Positions 37,631 to 48,733 of a stretch of DNA of 64,000 nucleotides are shown here, piece after piece. The first letter of the stretch is position 1. Every line of letters starts with the position of its first letter. A program made the translations under genes and the position numbers. The notes under the pieces were generated by a model, which was not told where the DNA came from, did not search any database, and saw only the letters and a list, made by a program, of their open reading frames with translations. Location of the stretch: the NCBI RefSeq assembly GCF_001641755.2, contig NZ_LRFG02000001.1:372001-436000 (forward strand), written 5' to 3'. Source of the stretch: Microbulbifer flavimaris. GTDB lineage: Bacteria > Pseudomonadota > Gammaproteobacteria > Pseudomonadales > Cellvibrionaceae.

Positions 37631-37809
37631 CCCCTTTTTTGCACTTTAACTTATTGATTTGTCAGGCATTACTTTTTTTGACCGACTTGATCAAAAAGGC
37701 GCCCAATTCAACGTGGACGGTACGGTCGCCGGGGTCGCAGTGATTTGTGGGGGGCGAGGGCAGGGCCTACAATCCCGGATTGCCCAAGGATCACAAGCGG
37801 TGGAAGTTT

Positions 37810-39822
37810 ATGGAGTCGCGCCCTTTCAAGGTGGCCAGTAAGTACAAACCGGCAGGCGACCAGCCGTCTGCAATCGAGGCGCTGGTGGAGGGGGTCGAGG
37901 ATGGTTTGAGCCACCAGACCCTGCTGGGTGTGACCGGGTCCGGTAAAACCTTCACCATGGCCAACATCGTCGAGCGCCTGCAGCGGCCCGCGATCGTGAT
38001 GGCTCACAACAAGACCCTGGCGGCCCAGCTTTACGGTGAGTTCAAGGAGTTCTTCCCCAAGAACGCCGTCGAGTACTTTGTCTCTTACTACGACTACTAC
38101 CAGCCGGAAGCTTACGTTCCCTCGTCCGATACCTTCATCGAGAAGGATGCCTCGGTCAACGAGCATATCGAGCAAATGCGGCTCTCGGCCACCAAGGCGC
38201 TGATTGAACGGCGGGATGTCATTGTGGTGGCCACTGTTTCCGCCATCTACGGTCTGGGCGATCCGGATAAGTACCTGAAAATGGTGCTGCATCTGGATCG
38301 CGGCGATCTGGTGGATCAGCGCACCATCCTGCGTCGCCTGGCGGAACTGCAGTACACCCGCAATGATACGGATTTTCGTCGCGCTACCTATCGGGTGCGC
38401 GGGGACGTGATCGACATCTACCCGGCGGACTCCGACCTGGAGGCGGTGCGGGTGTCGCTCTTCGACGAGGAGATCGAAGAACTAACCCTGTTTGACCCGC
38501 TGACCGGGGAAGTGCTGAGAAAAGTACCGCGCATTACCATCTTCCCCAAGTCGCACTACGTGACGCCGCGGGAGACGGTGGTGAGCGCAATCGACCAGAT
38601 CAAGGAGGAGTTGCGCGAGCGCCTCAAGCAGTTGCGTGACAACGACAAGCTGGTCGAGGCCCAGCGCCTGGAGCAGCGCACCAAGTACGATCTGGAGATG
38701 ATGCAGGAGCTGGGCTACTGCAACGGCGTCGAGAACTATTCCCGTTACCTGTCCGGGCGCGGGGCCGGGCAGCCGCCCCCCACGCTGTTCGATTATTTTC
38801 CCCACGACGCGTTGCTCTTTATCGACGAGAGCCATGTGACTGTGCCCCAGATCGGCGGCATGTATCGCGGCGACCGCTCGCGAAAGGAGACACTGGTGGA
38901 ATACGGCTTCCGCCTGCCGTCGGCTCTGGATAACCGACCGCTCAAGTTTGAGGAGTGGGAGAGGCTGGCGCCGCAGACGATTTTTGTTTCCGCCACGCCG
39001 GGCCCTTACGAAGAGGAGCATGCCGGAGCCGTAGTGGAGCAGGTGGTGCGCCCGACAGGGTTGGTGGACCCGGTGGTGGAAGTGCGACCCGCTTCCACCC
39101 AGGTGGACGACTGTCTGTCGGAAATTCACCGCTGTGTCGAGGCCGAGCAGCGCGTTCTTATTACCGTGCTCACCAAGCGCATGGCCGAAGATCTCACCGA
39201 GTACCTCAGCGAGAGCGGCGTAAGGGTTCGCTATCTGCATTCGGATATCGACACCGTGGAGCGCGTGGAAATCATCCGGGACCTGCGTATCGGTGAGTTC
39301 GATGTGCTGGTGGGCATCAACCTCCTCCGTGAGGGGCTGGATATGCCGGAGGTGGCCCTGGTTGCCATTTTCGATGCGGACAAGGAGGGCTTCCTGCGCT
39401 CGGATCGTTCGCTCATCCAGACCATCGGTCGGGCGGCCCGTAACCTGGAGGGGCGCGCGATCCTCTATGCTGACAAGGTGACGAACTCCATGCGCCGGGC
39501 GCTGGATGAAACCCAGCGCCGTCGTGATAAACAGCTGGAGCACAACCGGGAGCACGGCATCACCCCGAAGGGTATTCGCAAGAGCGTGGCGGATATCATG
39601 GAGGGCGCGATTGCCCCGGGGGTTCCCGTCAAGGGGCGGCGCAAGGTGGCTGAGGGGCAGGGCGCTTACAAGGCTCAGCCGGAGCCGCTATCCGACAAGG
39701 AGCGCTGGGCGAAAGTCGAGGCGCTGGAAGAGCAGATGTATAACCACGCCAAGAACCTGGAGTTCGAGGAGGCGGCCAAGTTGCGCGATGAAATCACCCG
39801 CCTGAAAGAGGGGCCGCAATAG
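37810..39822 (+). CDS. uvrB: excinuclease ABC subunit B
   Basis: 670 residues from ATG at 37810 ([21 protein letters not shown]). The Walker A loop is [17 protein letters not shown]; the beta-hairpin for DNA damage is the [12 protein letters not shown] block; helicase motifs include [15 protein letters not shown] and QTIGRAARN. The UVR domain near the end reads [20 protein letters not shown]. It works with UvrA and UvrC in nucleotide excision repair. Pseudomonas has an aminotransferase gene beside uvrB; here a tRNA lies there instead. Confidence 0.97.
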   Translation: MESRPFKVASKYKPAGDQPSAIEALVEGVEDGLSHQTLLGVTGSGKTFTMANIVERLQRPAIVMAHNKTLAAQLYGEFKEFFPKNAVEYFVSYYDYYQPEAYVPSSDTFIEKDASVNEHIEQMRLSATKALIERRDVIVVATVSAIYGLGDPDKYLKMVLHLDRGDLVDQRTILRRLAELQYTRNDTDFRRATYRVRGDVIDIYPADSDLEAVRVSLFDEEIEELTLFDPLTGEVLRKVPRITIFPKSHYVTPRETVVSAIDQIKEELRERLKQLRDNDKLVEAQRLEQRTKYDLEMMQELGYCNGVENYSRYLSGRGAGQPPPTLFDYFPHDALLFIDESHVTVPQIGGMYRGDRSRKETLVEYGFRLPSALDNRPLKFEEWERLAPQTIFVSATPGPYEEEHAGAVVEQVVRPTGLVDPVVEVRPASTQVDDCLSEIHRCVEAEQRVLITVLTKRMAEDLTEYLSESGVRVRYLHSDIDTVERVEIIRDLRIGEFDVLVGINLLREGLDMPEVALVAIFDADKEGFLRSDRSLIQTIGRAARNLEGRAILYADKVTNSMRRALDETQRRRDKQLEHNREHGITPKGIRKSVADIMEGAIAPGVPVKGRRKVAEGQGAYKAQPEPLSDKERWAKVEALEEQMYNHAKNLEFEEAAKLRDEITRLKEGPQ

Positions 39823-39891
39823 CCGCGACTGGAGGCTGTCAGCTCCCTGAGGTTGGCGCGAATTTTTTTGGTTTTGGGTTTCACTAAGTTG

Positions 39892-39920
39892 TTGAAAACA
39901 CTGAAAACGGGTGCTAAAGT
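39892..39920 (+). promoter_or_regulatory. sigma-70 promoter of tRNA-Val
   Basis: TTGAAA (39892-39897), 17-base spacer, TAAAGT (39915-39920), then TCGCGTCC, a GC-rich discriminator typical of stable-RNA genes. The tRNA starts about 35 bases after the expected start site. Confidence 0.65.
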
Positions 39921-39960
39921 TCGCGTCCTCTGCAGCAGGGTGCTCCCGCTGCAAGCCTCC

Positions 39961-40037
<77 letters not shown>

Positions 40038-40045
40038 GATTCTTG

Positions 40046-40070
40046 CCCGGCGCATCGCGCCGGGTTTTTT
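40046..40070 (+). terminator. intrinsic terminator of tRNA-Val
   Basis: CCCGGCGC and GCGCCGGG form an 8-pair perfect stem with a 3-base loop, then six T. It separates tRNA-Val from the thrS leader. Confidence 0.9.
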
Positions 40071-40071
40071 C

Positions 40072-40121
40072 TGGCCCATAGACTGGGCCACTGCCCGCAA
40101 GGCAGACTCTCCTTCGGGCAG
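40072..40121 (+). promoter_or_regulatory. two stem-loops in the thrS leader
   Basis: TGGCCCA/TGGGCCA (40072-40090) and CTGCCCG/CGGGCAG (40091-40121) lie between the tRNA-Val terminator and thrS. E. coli thrS has a tRNA-like operator in its leader bound by ThrRS; whether these stems do the same is unproven, as no threonine-anticodon-like loop is evident. Confidence 0.35.
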
Positions 40122-40170
40122 TTAATCACGCGGTCTTTCGTAGGGATCGCCACTGATAGAAGGACAGACA

Positions 40171-42105
40171 ATGCCTGTTGTTACTCTCCCCGATGGTTCT
40201 CATCGCGTCTTTTCCGAAGCTGTTAGCGTTCACGATGTGGCTGCCGATATCGGTCCCGGCCTGGCCAAGGCTGCGCTTGGCGGTGTGGTGGACGGCAAAG
40301 AAGTCGACACCAGCTACCTGATCGACAAAGATGCCCAGCTGGCAATCATCACCGACCGCCAGCCGGAAGGACTGGAAATCATCCGTCATTCTGCCGCGCA
40401 CCTGCTGGCCCAGGCGGTCAAGCAGCTGTACCCGGGTGCCCAGGTCACTATCGGCCCCGTGATCGAGGACGGCTTCTACTACGATTTCGCTTATGAGCGC
40501 CAGTTTACGCCGGAAGATCTGGAGAAGATCGAAAAGCGCATGGAGGAGCTGGCCAAGGAAGATATCCCCGTCAGTCGCCGCCTGATGCCGCGTAAAGAGG
40601 CGGTGCAATACTTCCGCGATATGGGCGAGGAGTACAAGGCGCAGATCATCGCCGATATCCCTACTGAAGAGGATATCTCCCTCTATCGCCAGGGGGATTT
40701 CGAGGATCTCTGCCGCGGCCCGCACGTGCCGTCCACCGGCCGCCTGAAGGCGTTCAAGCTGACCAAAGTGGCCGGCGCTTATTGGCGCGGTGATGCCAGC
40801 AACGAGATGCTGACCCGTGTTTACGGCACCGCCTGGGGTAACAAGAAAGATCTCAAGGCCTACCTGCGCCGCATCGAAGAGGCGGAAAAGCGCGATCACC
40901 GCAAGCTGGCCAAGAAGTTCGACCTGTTCCATATTCAGGAAGAGGCGCCGGGCATGGTGTTCTGGCACCCGAATGGCTGGACTATCTACAGCACCATCGA
41001 GCAGTACATGCGCGATCGCCAGCGCAAGGCCGGCTACAGGGAGATCAAGACACCACAGCTGGTGGACTTCACCCTGTGGGAGAAGTCCGGACATGCGGAC
41101 AAGTTTGGCGACGACATGTTCTCGCTGACTAGTGAGGAGCGCCAGTTCGCCATCAAGCCCATGAACTGCCCCTGCCACGTGCAGGTATTCAACCAGGGCC
41201 TGCGCAGCTACCGCGATCTGCCCCTGCGCCTGGCGGAATTCGGTTCCTGCCACCGCAGTGAGCCCTCCGGCTCCCTGCACGGCCTGATGCGTGTGCGTGG
41301 CTTTGTGCAGGATGATGGTCACATCTTCTGTACCGAAGACCAGATTCAGTCGGAAGTGTCCGACTTCATGGACCTGCTGCACGCGGTCTACAAGGATTTC
41401 GGTTTTGAGGAGGTGATCTACCGCCTCTCGACCCGCCCGGAGCAGCGGGTAGGGTCCGATGAGAGCTGGGACAAGGCCGAGAAGGCCCTGGCCGACGCCC
41501 TGGATGCCGCCGGTCTGCCCTGGGAGGAGCTGCCGGGCGAGGGTGCCTTCTACGGGCCCAAGATCGAGTTCTCCCTCAAGGATTGTCTGGGGCGCGTATG
41601 GCAGTGCGGCACCATTCAGGTGGATTTCTCCATGCCGGGCCGCCTGGACGCCCAGTTTGTGGCCGAAGATGGCTCCCGTCAGACCCCGGTGATGCTGCAT
41701 CGCGCGGCTCTGGGCTCTTTTGAGCGCTTCATCGGCATCCTCATCGAGAACTACGAGGGTGCCTTCCCCACCTGGCTGGCACCCCAGCAGGTGGCGGTAC
41801 TGAACATCACCGATCGCCAGGCGGACTACTGCCGCAATCTGGAGCAGCATCTCGGGGCGCTGAACTACCGCGCTGCAGCCGACTTGAGAAACGAGAAGAT
41901 CGGCTTTAAAATCCGCGAGCACACGCTTCAGCGTGTCCCTTATCTGCTGGTCATCGGCGATAAGGAAGTAGAGAACCAGACGGTCGCCGTGCGGACACGT
42001 AGCGGAGAGGACCTCGGAACCATGACTTTCGAGTCGTTCCTGGAGATCCTTGAGCAGGATGTCAGCCGTCGCGGCCGTACTGCTATTGAAGATTCTCGCG
42101 ATTGA
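40171..42105 (+). CDS. thrS: threonyl-tRNA synthetase
   Basis: 644 residues, full length. N-terminal TGS domain ([22 protein letters not shown]), editing domain with [16 protein letters not shown], and a class II core with zinc ligands in [17 protein letters not shown] and [14 protein letters not shown]; the C-terminal anticodon-binding domain ends the chain. AGGA lies seven bases before the ATG. It charges tRNA-Thr and clears Ser-tRNA-Thr. It starts the translation operon thrS-infC-rpmI-rplT. Confidence 0.97.
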   Translation: MPVVTLPDGSHRVFSEAVSVHDVAADIGPGLAKAALGGVVDGKEVDTSYLIDKDAQLAIITDRQPEGLEIIRHSAAHLLAQAVKQLYPGAQVTIGPVIEDGFYYDFAYERQFTPEDLEKIEKRMEELAKEDIPVSRRLMPRKEAVQYFRDMGEEYKAQIIADIPTEEDISLYRQGDFEDLCRGPHVPSTGRLKAFKLTKVAGAYWRGDASNEMLTRVYGTAWGNKKDLKAYLRRIEEAEKRDHRKLAKKFDLFHIQEEAPGMVFWHPNGWTIYSTIEQYMRDRQRKAGYREIKTPQLVDFTLWEKSGHADKFGDDMFSLTSEERQFAIKPMNCPCHVQVFNQGLRSYRDLPLRLAEFGSCHRSEPSGSLHGLMRVRGFVQDDGHIFCTEDQIQSEVSDFMDLLHAVYKDFGFEEVIYRLSTRPEQRVGSDESWDKAEKALADALDAAGLPWEELPGEGAFYGPKIEFSLKDCLGRVWQCGTIQVDFSMPGRLDAQFVAEDGSRQTPVMLHRAALGSFERFIGILIENYEGAFPTWLAPQQVAVLNITDRQADYCRNLEQHLGALNYRAAADLRNEKIGFKIREHTLQRVPYLLVIGDKEVENQTVAVRTRSGEDLGTMTFESFLEILEQDVSRRGRTAIEDSRD

Positions 42106-42130
42106 TTATTGGTAACTGGAGACGATAGCT

Positions 42131-42670
42131 ATTAAACGAGACAGCAAGGGACGGTCCAAGAAGGCCCGCATTAATGATCAGATTGAGGCATCACAGGTAC
42201 GCCTGATCGGCGCCGACGGCGAACAGGTGGGGATTGTTTCCCTGGATGAAGCGCTTGATCTCGCTCAGCAGGCCAGTCTGGATCTCGTTGAAATCGCGCC
42301 GGATTCAGATCCGATAGTCTGTAAGATCATGGACTACGGAAAGCACATTTTTGAAGCCAAGAAGGCCAAAAATGCTGCCAAGAAGAAGCAGAAGCAGCAG
42401 CAAATCAAAGAGATGAAGTTCCGCCCCGGTACCGATATCGGGGACTACAACATCAAGCTGCGCAACCTGACCCGCTTCCTCGAAGCCGGGGACAAGGCCA
42501 AGATTTCCCTGCGCTTCCGTGGCCGTGAGATGGCCCACCAGGAGCTGGGGATGGAAATGATGCAGCGCATCGAGAAAGATCTCGAGGAGCTGGGTACGGT
42601 GGAGCAGCGGCCGAAGATGGAAGGCCGCCAGATGATCATGGTCATCGCGCCCACCAAAAAGAAGAAGTAA
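42131..42670 (+). CDS. infC: translation initiation factor IF-3
   Basis: The gene starts at ATT (42131), nine bases after GGAG; the first GTG at 42227 lies inside the conserved N-terminal domain. From ATT the protein reads [20 protein letters not shown], 179 residues, then [56 protein letters not shown] and a lysine-rich end. ATT as infC start is conserved in many gammaproteobacteria and lets IF3 repress its own translation by rejecting non-canonical starts. It follows thrS by 25 bases. Confidence 0.96.
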   Translation: MKRDSKGRSKKARINDQIEASQVRLIGADGEQVGIVSLDEALDLAQQASLDLVEIAPDSDPIVCKIMDYGKHIFEAKKAKNAAKKKQKQQQIKEMKFRPGTDIGDYNIKLRNLTRFLEAGDKAKISLRFRGREMAHQELGMEMMQRIEKDLEELGTVEQRPKMEGRQMIMVIAPTKKKK

Positions 42671-42742
42671 GGCTTCGGGAAGCGATTTCCGGGTCTGCTC
42701 AGGGAAGTGATTGGGCGACGGCTGCCTCCTCACTCCCTTAAT

Positions 42743-42792
42743 GCCGCCGCCAAGCCGGCGGCCAATACCGACCGGGCACCTGCCAGCAGGTG
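42743..42792 (+). promoter_or_regulatory. hairpins in the infC-rpmI interval, candidate L20-responsive leader
   Basis: GCCGCCG/CGGCGGC (42743-42762) and CACCTG/CAGGTG (42777-42792) fold upstream of rpmI. In E. coli L20 represses rpmI-rplT through structure in this region; that these stems bind L20 is an inference. Confidence 0.35.
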
Positions 42793-42817
42793 ACCTTAAT
42801 CAAAACTGGAGTACAAA

Positions 42818-43015
42818 ATGCCGACCAAAGCAAAGACTCACAGCGGCGCTGCCAAGCGCTTCAAGAAGACGGCTGCAGGCTACAAGCACAAGCACGCTAA
42901 CAAGAGCCACATCCTCACCAAGATGACCACCAAGCGTAAGCGTCAGCTGCGCGGCACCACGACTATGAACAAGTCTGATGCCACCCTGGTCGATCGTATG
43001 CTGCGCGCCAAGTAA
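42818..43015 (+). CDS. rpmI: 50S ribosomal protein L35
   Basis: 65 residues, strongly basic, [19 protein letters not shown] with the [21 protein letters not shown] core typical of L35. It is an assembly-stage component of the 50S subunit and sits in the universal infC-rpmI-rplT order, presumably co-translated with L20. Confidence 0.97.
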   Translation: MPTKAKTHSGAAKRFKKTAAGYKHKHANKSHILTKMTTKRKRQLRGTTTMNKSDATLVDRMLRAK

Positions 43016-43051
43016 TTGGCTCCAATCGCAAAGAGTTAAGAGGATAGAGTT

Positions 43052-43411
43052 ATGGCCCGTGTAAAACGTGGTGTAGAGGCGCGTCGTCGTCACAAGAAGA
43101 TTCTGAAGCAGGCCAAAGGCTACTACGGTGCGCGTTCCCGCGTATTCCGCGTTGCCAAGCAGGCTGTTATCAAAGCTGGTCAGTACGCTTACCGCGACCG
43201 TCGTGTCAAGAAGCGTAACTTCCGTCAGCTGTGGATCACCCGCATCAACGCACAGTCCCGCGCTGAAGGCCTGAGTTACAGCCGCCTGATCGCTGGTCTG
43301 AAGAAAGCCGACATCGCCCTGGACCGTCGTGTCCTGGCCGACCTGGCTGTGTACGATAAAGCCGCTTTTGCTGCCGTAGTGGAAAAAGCCAAGGCAGCCC
43401 TGGCAGCTTAA
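43052..43411 (+). CDS. rplT: 50S ribosomal protein L20
   Basis: 119 residues starting [20 protein letters not shown], with [19 protein letters not shown] and [20 protein letters not shown], all diagnostic of L20. It is essential early in 50S assembly and in E. coli is the repressor of its own operon. GAGGATAG precedes the ATG. Confidence 0.97.
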   Translation: MARVKRGVEARRRHKKILKQAKGYYGARSRVFRVAKQAVIKAGQYAYRDRRVKKRNFRQLWITRINAQSRAEGLSYSRLIAGLKKADIALDRRVLADLAVYDKAAFAAVVEKAKAALAA

Positions 43412-43414
43412 GTC

Positions 43415-43483
43415 GTCTTTCAGTTGAAAGACTGAGCGCTATTAAAGATAGGGAAGGGCTGTAAAGTCCTTCCCTATTTTTTT
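43415..43483 (+). terminator. hairpin plus intrinsic terminator after rplT (possible pheST attenuator)
   Basis: GTCTTTCA/TGAAAGAC (43415-43432) is followed by ATAGGGAAGG (43448-43457) pairing with CCTTCCCTAT (43468-43477) and a seven-T tract. It may end the thrS-rplT unit or act as an attenuator for pheST as in enterics; no phenylalanine-rich leader peptide was seen, which argues against the second. Confidence 0.85.
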
Positions 43484-43556
43484 ATAGGATTTCCGGTGCC
43501 GCTCAGAATTAGTGGCGCCGAGGTGCCCCGGAAATGAAGCCCGGGCGATTCGCTAA

Positions 43557-44603
<1,047 letters not shown>

Positions 44604-44713
44604 CGCCCGGAAACAGAGACCAATGCTGATGCGCAGCCCCGAAATAACCGGGCAGCGCGGCGCCAGAAGATTGAATACCTGGTGCTCAAGGAAATAAGAG
44701 AAAGAGATCGATT

Positions 44714-47101
44714 ATGAAATTCAGTAATGCCTGGCTGCGGGAATGGGTCAGCCCGCAACTGACCGCACAGGAACTGGCCGACCAGATCACCATGGCCGGA
44801 CTGGAAGTGGATGGTATTGAAAAGGTCGCCGGGGAATTCTCCGGCGTGGTAGTGGGTGAGATTCTCGCCTGCGAGCAGCACCCCGATGCGGACAAGCTGC
44901 GCGTCTGTAAAGTTGCCGGTCACCCGGAAGGTGAGATGCAGGTCGTCTGCGGTGCGCCCAATGCCCGCGTCGGTATCAAAATTCCTTTTGCACTGGTCGG
45001 CGCCAAGCTGCCCGGTGATTTCAAGATCAAGAAGGCCAAGCTCCGCGGTGTCGAGAGCTTCGGCATGCTCTGCGCCCAGACCGAGCTGGAGCTGGGTGAA
45101 GACAGCGACGGTATCTGGGAACTACCCAGCGATGCGTCCACCGGCCAGGACCTGCGTGAATACCTGCAGCTGGAAGACGAGGCCGTTGAGGTGGACCTGA
45201 CCCCGAACCGCTCCGATTGCCTCGGCATCGCCGGTATTGCGCGCGAAGTAGGCGTACTCAATCGCTGCCCGGTACAGGGTCCGGAGATGGCGCCGGTGGC
45301 GGCCAAGCTGGATGACAGCGTACCTGTTTCCCTGATGGCCGGCGACGCCTGCCCGCGTTATGTGGGCCGTGTGATTCGCAACATCGATGTAAAGGCGGAA
45401 ACACCCCTGTGGATGCAGGAGCGCCTGCGTCGCAGCGGCCTGCGCAGCATCGATCCGGTCGTGGACGTGACCAACTACGTTCTGCTGGAGCTGGGTCAGC
45501 CCATGCACGCCTTCGACCTGGCCAAGCTGGATGGCGGCATCAAGGTGCGCTTTGCCGAGAGCGGTGAGAAGCTCACTCTGCTGGACGGTCAGGAAGTGGA
45601 GCTGAAAGAGGGCACCCTGCTGATTGCCGATGAGAAAAAGCCTCTCGCCATGGCCGGCATCATGGGCGGTGAAGAGTCTGCAGTTTCAGAACAGACCCGC
45701 GACATTTTCCTGGAGAGCGCCTTCTTCAATCCGCTGGCCATCGCCGGCAAGGCCCGCTCCTATGGTCTGCACACCGATTCCTCCCACCGCTTCGAGCGCG
45801 GTGTCGATTATCGCCTGCAGGAGCAGGCGGTCGAGCGCGCCACCCAGTTGCTCCTGGATATCGTCGGTGGTGAGCCCGGCCCCGTGCACCTGCGGGAGCT
45901 GGAAGAAGCCATGCCGGCCGAGCGCCACATCAACTTGCGCAGCGCGCGGGTTGCCGCTGCCCTGGGCATACAGATCGCCGATGACGAGATCGTCGATATC
46001 CTGACCCGTCTCGGCCTGCAGAAAATCGGTGAGGAGGCTGACAGCTGGACTTTCCTCGTGCCGAGCTTCCGCTTTGACCTGGCCATTGAGGCCGACCTGC
46101 TGGAAGAGCTGGCCCGCGTCTACGGCTACAACCGTATCCCCAGCGAAAGCTTTACCGCAGCCCTGGATATCGTGCCGCAGGAGGAATCCCAGGTAGACCT
46201 GGAAGCCCTGGAGCAGACTCTGCTGGCCCGCGGTTACCACGAGGCGATCACCTTCAGCTTTATCGACCGCGATTCCGCCGCACTCTTCGACCCGAAGGCA
46301 GAGCCGGTAGCCCTGCAGAACCCCATCAGCGCTGATCTGGCGGTGATGCGTACCAGCCTGATGCCGGGCCTGTGCAAGGCGCTGCAGTACAACCTTAATC
46401 GCCAGCAGAGCCGTGTGCGTCTGTTCGAAACCGGCCTGCGGTTTGTTCCGGGCGGCGTTCCGTCTGGTGAGGAGCTGCGTCAGGAGCCCATGATCGCCGG
46501 TGTGATCTACGGAGGTCGTCAGGGCGAGAGCTGGGCCGGTGGTAAGGACCTTGTCGACTTCTACGATATCAAGGGTGACGTAGAGGCCCTGTTGGCGCAC
46601 TTCGGCGAGGTGGAATTCCAGTTCCAGGCCGGCGAGCACAGTGCCTTGCACCCGGGCCAGACCGCGAGCATTACCCGCGATGGTCGCGATCTGGGCGTTG
46701 TCGGCGCACTGCACCCGCAGCTGCAAAAGAAGCTGGAGCTGCCAAAGACCGCGTACCTTTTTGAGCTGAGTCTCGAGGCCCTCGGCGAGGCCGCTCTGCC
46801 GGCATTCCAGCCGTTGTCGCGCTTCCCGGAGGTGCGTCGCGACCTGGCCCTGCTGATCGACGCCGATGTTCCGGCCGCCAGCATGGTGGAGACCGCGGCT
46901 GAAGCCGCCGGCGAAACTTTGACGGACCTCAAGATTTTTGACGTCTATCAGGGCAAAGGTATTGATTTCAATAGAAAAAGTGTTGCGATGGGCTTGACCT
47001 TTCAGCATCCGTCGCGCACCCTTAACGACGACGAAATCAATGCCGCCGTTGATGCGGTAGTCAAACAACTAGAACAAAAATACAACGCCAGCTTGCGCTG
47101 A
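44714..47101 (+). CDS. pheT: phenylalanyl-tRNA synthetase beta subunit
   Basis: 795 residues, full length. N-terminal tRNA-binding EMAP-like domain (VVVGEILACEQHPDADKLRVCKV), B3/B4 editing domains (DLTPNRSDCLGIAGIAREVG), B5 domain, and the C-terminal FDX-ACB fold (FPEVRRDLALLIDADVPAASM). It is 110 bases after pheS. It carries the editing of Tyr-tRNA-Phe. Confidence 0.97.
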   Translation: MKFSNAWLREWVSPQLTAQELADQITMAGLEVDGIEKVAGEFSGVVVGEILACEQHPDADKLRVCKVAGHPEGEMQVVCGAPNARVGIKIPFALVGAKLPGDFKIKKAKLRGVESFGMLCAQTELELGEDSDGIWELPSDASTGQDLREYLQLEDEAVEVDLTPNRSDCLGIAGIAREVGVLNRCPVQGPEMAPVAAKLDDSVPVSLMAGDACPRYVGRVIRNIDVKAETPLWMQERLRRSGLRSIDPVVDVTNYVLLELGQPMHAFDLAKLDGGIKVRFAESGEKLTLLDGQEVELKEGTLLIADEKKPLAMAGIMGGEESAVSEQTRDIFLESAFFNPLAIAGKARSYGLHTDSSHRFERGVDYRLQEQAVERATQLLLDIVGGEPGPVHLRELEEAMPAERHINLRSARVAAALGIQIADDEIVDILTRLGLQKIGEEADSWTFLVPSFRFDLAIEADLLEELARVYGYNRIPSESFTAALDIVPQEESQVDLEALEQTLLARGYHEAITFSFIDRDSAALFDPKAEPVALQNPISADLAVMRTSLMPGLCKALQYNLNRQQSRVRLFETGLRFVPGGVPSGEELRQEPMIAGVIYGGRQGESWAGGKDLVDFYDIKGDVEALLAHFGEVEFQFQAGEHSALHPGQTASITRDGRDLGVVGALHPQLQKKLELPKTAYLFELSLEALGEAALPAFQPLSRFPEVRRDLALLIDADVPAASMVETAAEAAGETLTDLKIFDVYQGKGIDFNRKSVAMGLTFQHPSRTLNDDEINAAVDAVVKQLEQKYNASLR

Positions 47102-47111
47102 TCCGGCATTA

Positions 47112-47149
47112 ACGCTCCGGGGTGCAGGTTGCATGGCACCCCGAGAGCG
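47112..47149 (+). other. strong hairpin between pheT and ihfA
   Basis: ACGCTC then CGGGGTGC (to 47125) pairs with GCACCCCG (47136-47143) then GAGCGT, one bulged base: about 14 pairs with a 10-base loop and no T-run. Placed in the pheT-ihfA gap it could be a processing or regulatory element; in E. coli ihfA has its own promoter in pheT. Confidence 0.5.
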
Positions 47150-47231
47150 TCTGCTACCGGGTTGAAAGCCGCCGCGGTTTGGGCCGCTTCCGATCTGGAG
47201 TCGACGCCTCTGAATTTATTGGTAGGAACCA

Positions 47232-47537
47232 ATGACAGAGGCACTGACCAAGGCCGGGCTCGCCGAAAAGCTGTACGAAGAGCTGGGCTTCAACAAGCGT
47301 GAAGCTAAGGAGATCGTCGAATTTTTCTTCGAGGAAATCCGCAATGCGTTGGAAAACAACGAACAGGTGAAGCTGTCCGGTTTCGGCAATTTCGACCTGC
47401 GGGATAAAAGCCAGCGGCCTGGCCGCAATCCCAAAACCGGCGAAGAGATCCCGATCTCCGCACGGCGCGTGGTGACGTTCAAACCGGGACAAAAACTCAA
47501 GGCGCGAGTAGAAGAGCATGCTGGAAGCGAGCAATAA
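47232..47537 (+). CDS. ihfA: integration host factor subunit alpha
   Basis: 101 residues of the HU/IHF family: [24 protein letters not shown], the arm [20 protein letters not shown] followed by [19 protein letters not shown], and [11 protein letters not shown]. It is the partner of IhfB encoded at 30194 in this window. It follows pheT as in E. coli, and its last 20 bases overlap the MerR-type gene. Confidence 0.96.
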   Translation: MTEALTKAGLAEKLYEELGFNKREAKEIVEFFFEEIRNALENNEQVKLSGFGNFDLRDKSQRPGRNPKTGEEIPISARRVVTFKPGQKLKARVEEHAGSEQ

Positions 47538-47880
47538 CAGCGAACTGCCAACCATTCCTGGCAAGCGCTACTTCACCATTGGCGAGGTCAGTGAGCTCTG
47601 CGCAGTGAAGCCCCACGTACTGCGCTACTGGGAGCAGGAATTCCCCCAGCTTAGCCCGGTCAAGCGCCGCGGTAACCGCCGCTACTACCAGCACCAGGAC
47701 GTTATCCTGATCCGCCAGATTCGCGCACTCCTGTACGAGGAGGGCTACACCATCGGTGGTGCCCGCCTGCAGATGGAGACAGGCACCGAGAAGGTCCAGA
47801 CCGTGCAGCTGCAGCAGGTTCTGCCGCAGATGATCGCTGAATTGGAAGGTGTACTGGCCCTGCTGGAGACCCCCAACTAA
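47518..47880 (+). CDS. MerR-family transcriptional regulator
   Basis: 120 residues: winged helix ([26 protein letters not shown]) with the family wing [17 protein letters not shown], and a short C-terminal helix used for dimerisation. No cysteine pattern for metals is present. Coupling to ihfA is by overlap of 20 bases. Small MerR proteins after ihfA are common in gammaproteobacteria; targets are unknown. Confidence 0.92.
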   Translation: MLEASNNSELPTIPGKRYFTIGEVSELCAVKPHVLRYWEQEFPQLSPVKRRGNRRYYQHQDVILIRQIRALLYEEGYTIGGARLQMETGTEKVQTVQLQQVLPQMIAELEGVLALLETPN

Positions 47881-47906
47881 AGTTTCGGAACGGCACAAAT
47901 CCGGGC

Positions 47907-47934
47907 TTGCATTCCCTGCCCACTGATGTATGAT
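47907..47934 (+). promoter_or_regulatory. sigma-70 promoter of tRNA-Pro
   Basis: TTGCAT (47907-47912), 16-base spacer, TATGAT (47929-47934), then TTGCGCC. The transcript would carry about 65 leader bases, including AATCAAGC/GCTTGATT complements, before the mature tRNA. Confidence 0.55.
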
Positions 47935-48008
47935 TTGCGCCTCATCGCAATGCGATGCCTTAAAAATCAAGCACTTAGCAATGTTTTAGGCGCTTGATTC
48001 CCCTTCGT

Positions 48009-48085
48009 CGGAGTGTAGCGCAGCCTGGTAGCGCACCACACTGGGGGTGTGGTGGTCGTCGGTTCAAATCCGGCCACTCCGACCA
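48009..48085 (+). tRNA. tRNA-Pro (GGG)
   Basis: Acceptor CGGAGTG pairs fully with CACTCCG; the anticodon loop CTGGGGG between CCACA and TGTGG gives GGG; T-arm GGTTCAAATCC; CCA is encoded at 48083-48085. Length 77. It marks the boundary between the conserved core and the catabolic cluster downstream. Confidence 0.96.
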
Positions 48086-48095
48086 TTTTCAGAAG

Positions 48096-48121
48096 AAGCC
48101 CGCTTTTAAGCGGGCTTTTTT
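48096..48121 (+). terminator. intrinsic terminator of tRNA-Pro
   Basis: AAGCCCGCTT and AAGCGGGCTT form a 10-pair perfect stem (2-base loop) ending in six T. Confidence 0.92.
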
Positions 48122-48657
48122 GTGTCTGAGACTTAAGTCCATATGTGGTCCAGAAGTTTGATCAGGCTTTGACTGGTGTTGTAAGTCACGATTGTTACTT
48201 TTAAGTGAGTTGGTGATTGTGCGAATCGGTTTGTTGGGTGGATGGTGGAGGCGGGGCACTCGCAAACTAGGGCGTTAGCTTGCTCGACTGTCTCGTTCCG
48301 AGATTCGTGGTCAGCTTTCGCAGTTCACCGGTCGATTTTGTTCTTTGCCTCAGCAGTCGCGGGATGTCAGTTGTTCCAGTTTCGACAGCTTTCCTGATTT
48401 CACTTTCGAATCGATTCTCTGTTATCGCCCTGGTTCTTGGCAATTTGTAACGGTTGCGCGGAGTGTCTTTGTCCTGCTCTAGCTTCGTCTTCGTCTCATC
48501 TGGGGCTTGGTGCCAGCACACAGAGGCGTCAGTGGCGGCGATAATGGGAATGCAACAGACTCTTTGCGGCAAGCGGGGCCTGATCGCCGGGACGCTGCTG
48601 GGCAAGTCGGCTCCTGACGTTCGCTGGGCCCGGGTTTTGGAATAAGATTAGCAAGAT
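48122..48657. other. 536-base stretch without a recognisable gene
   Basis: No reading frame here looks like a protein: the longest (minus strand, 48605-48267) is Arg/Thr/Lys-rich with no family resemblance and no Shine-Dalgarno. The base composition is lower in G+C than the flanks over about 48130-48450. It separates tRNA-Pro from the catabolic cluster and could hold remnants of an integration event, which I could not recognise. Confidence 0.5.
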
Positions 48658-48671
48658 TGACTTCGAATGCA
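48658..48671. promoter_or_regulatory. LacI-type operator a, upstream of the first SnoaL-like gene
   Basis: TGACTTCGAATGCA fits TG-N2-TTCGAA-N2-CA, with the central CG usual for LacI-family sites. It lies 63 bases before the start of the gene at 48734. The same motif recurs at 50812, 54203, 54293, 56713 and 59234. Confidence 0.7.
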
Positions 48672-48733
48672 AAATCCGCTTTGATAGCCGCCAAGCGATT
48701 GCCAATAAGATGTGTGAACAAGGGCAGGACAGA

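Noticed and set aside
37620-37640. GGGGT/ACCCC hairpin followed by six T
   Set aside because: Only five pairs, and it coincides with the -35 box of the tRNA-Asn promoter on the other strand; no plus-strand gene precedes it.
48405-48410. Another TTCGAA in the gene-free stretch
   Set aside because: Flanks are CACT and TCGA, so the TG...CA arms of the operator are missing.
48267-48605. 112-codon minus-strand frame after tRNA-Pro
   Set aside because: Arg/Lys/Thr-rich, no Shine-Dalgarno, no family; treated as non-coding.
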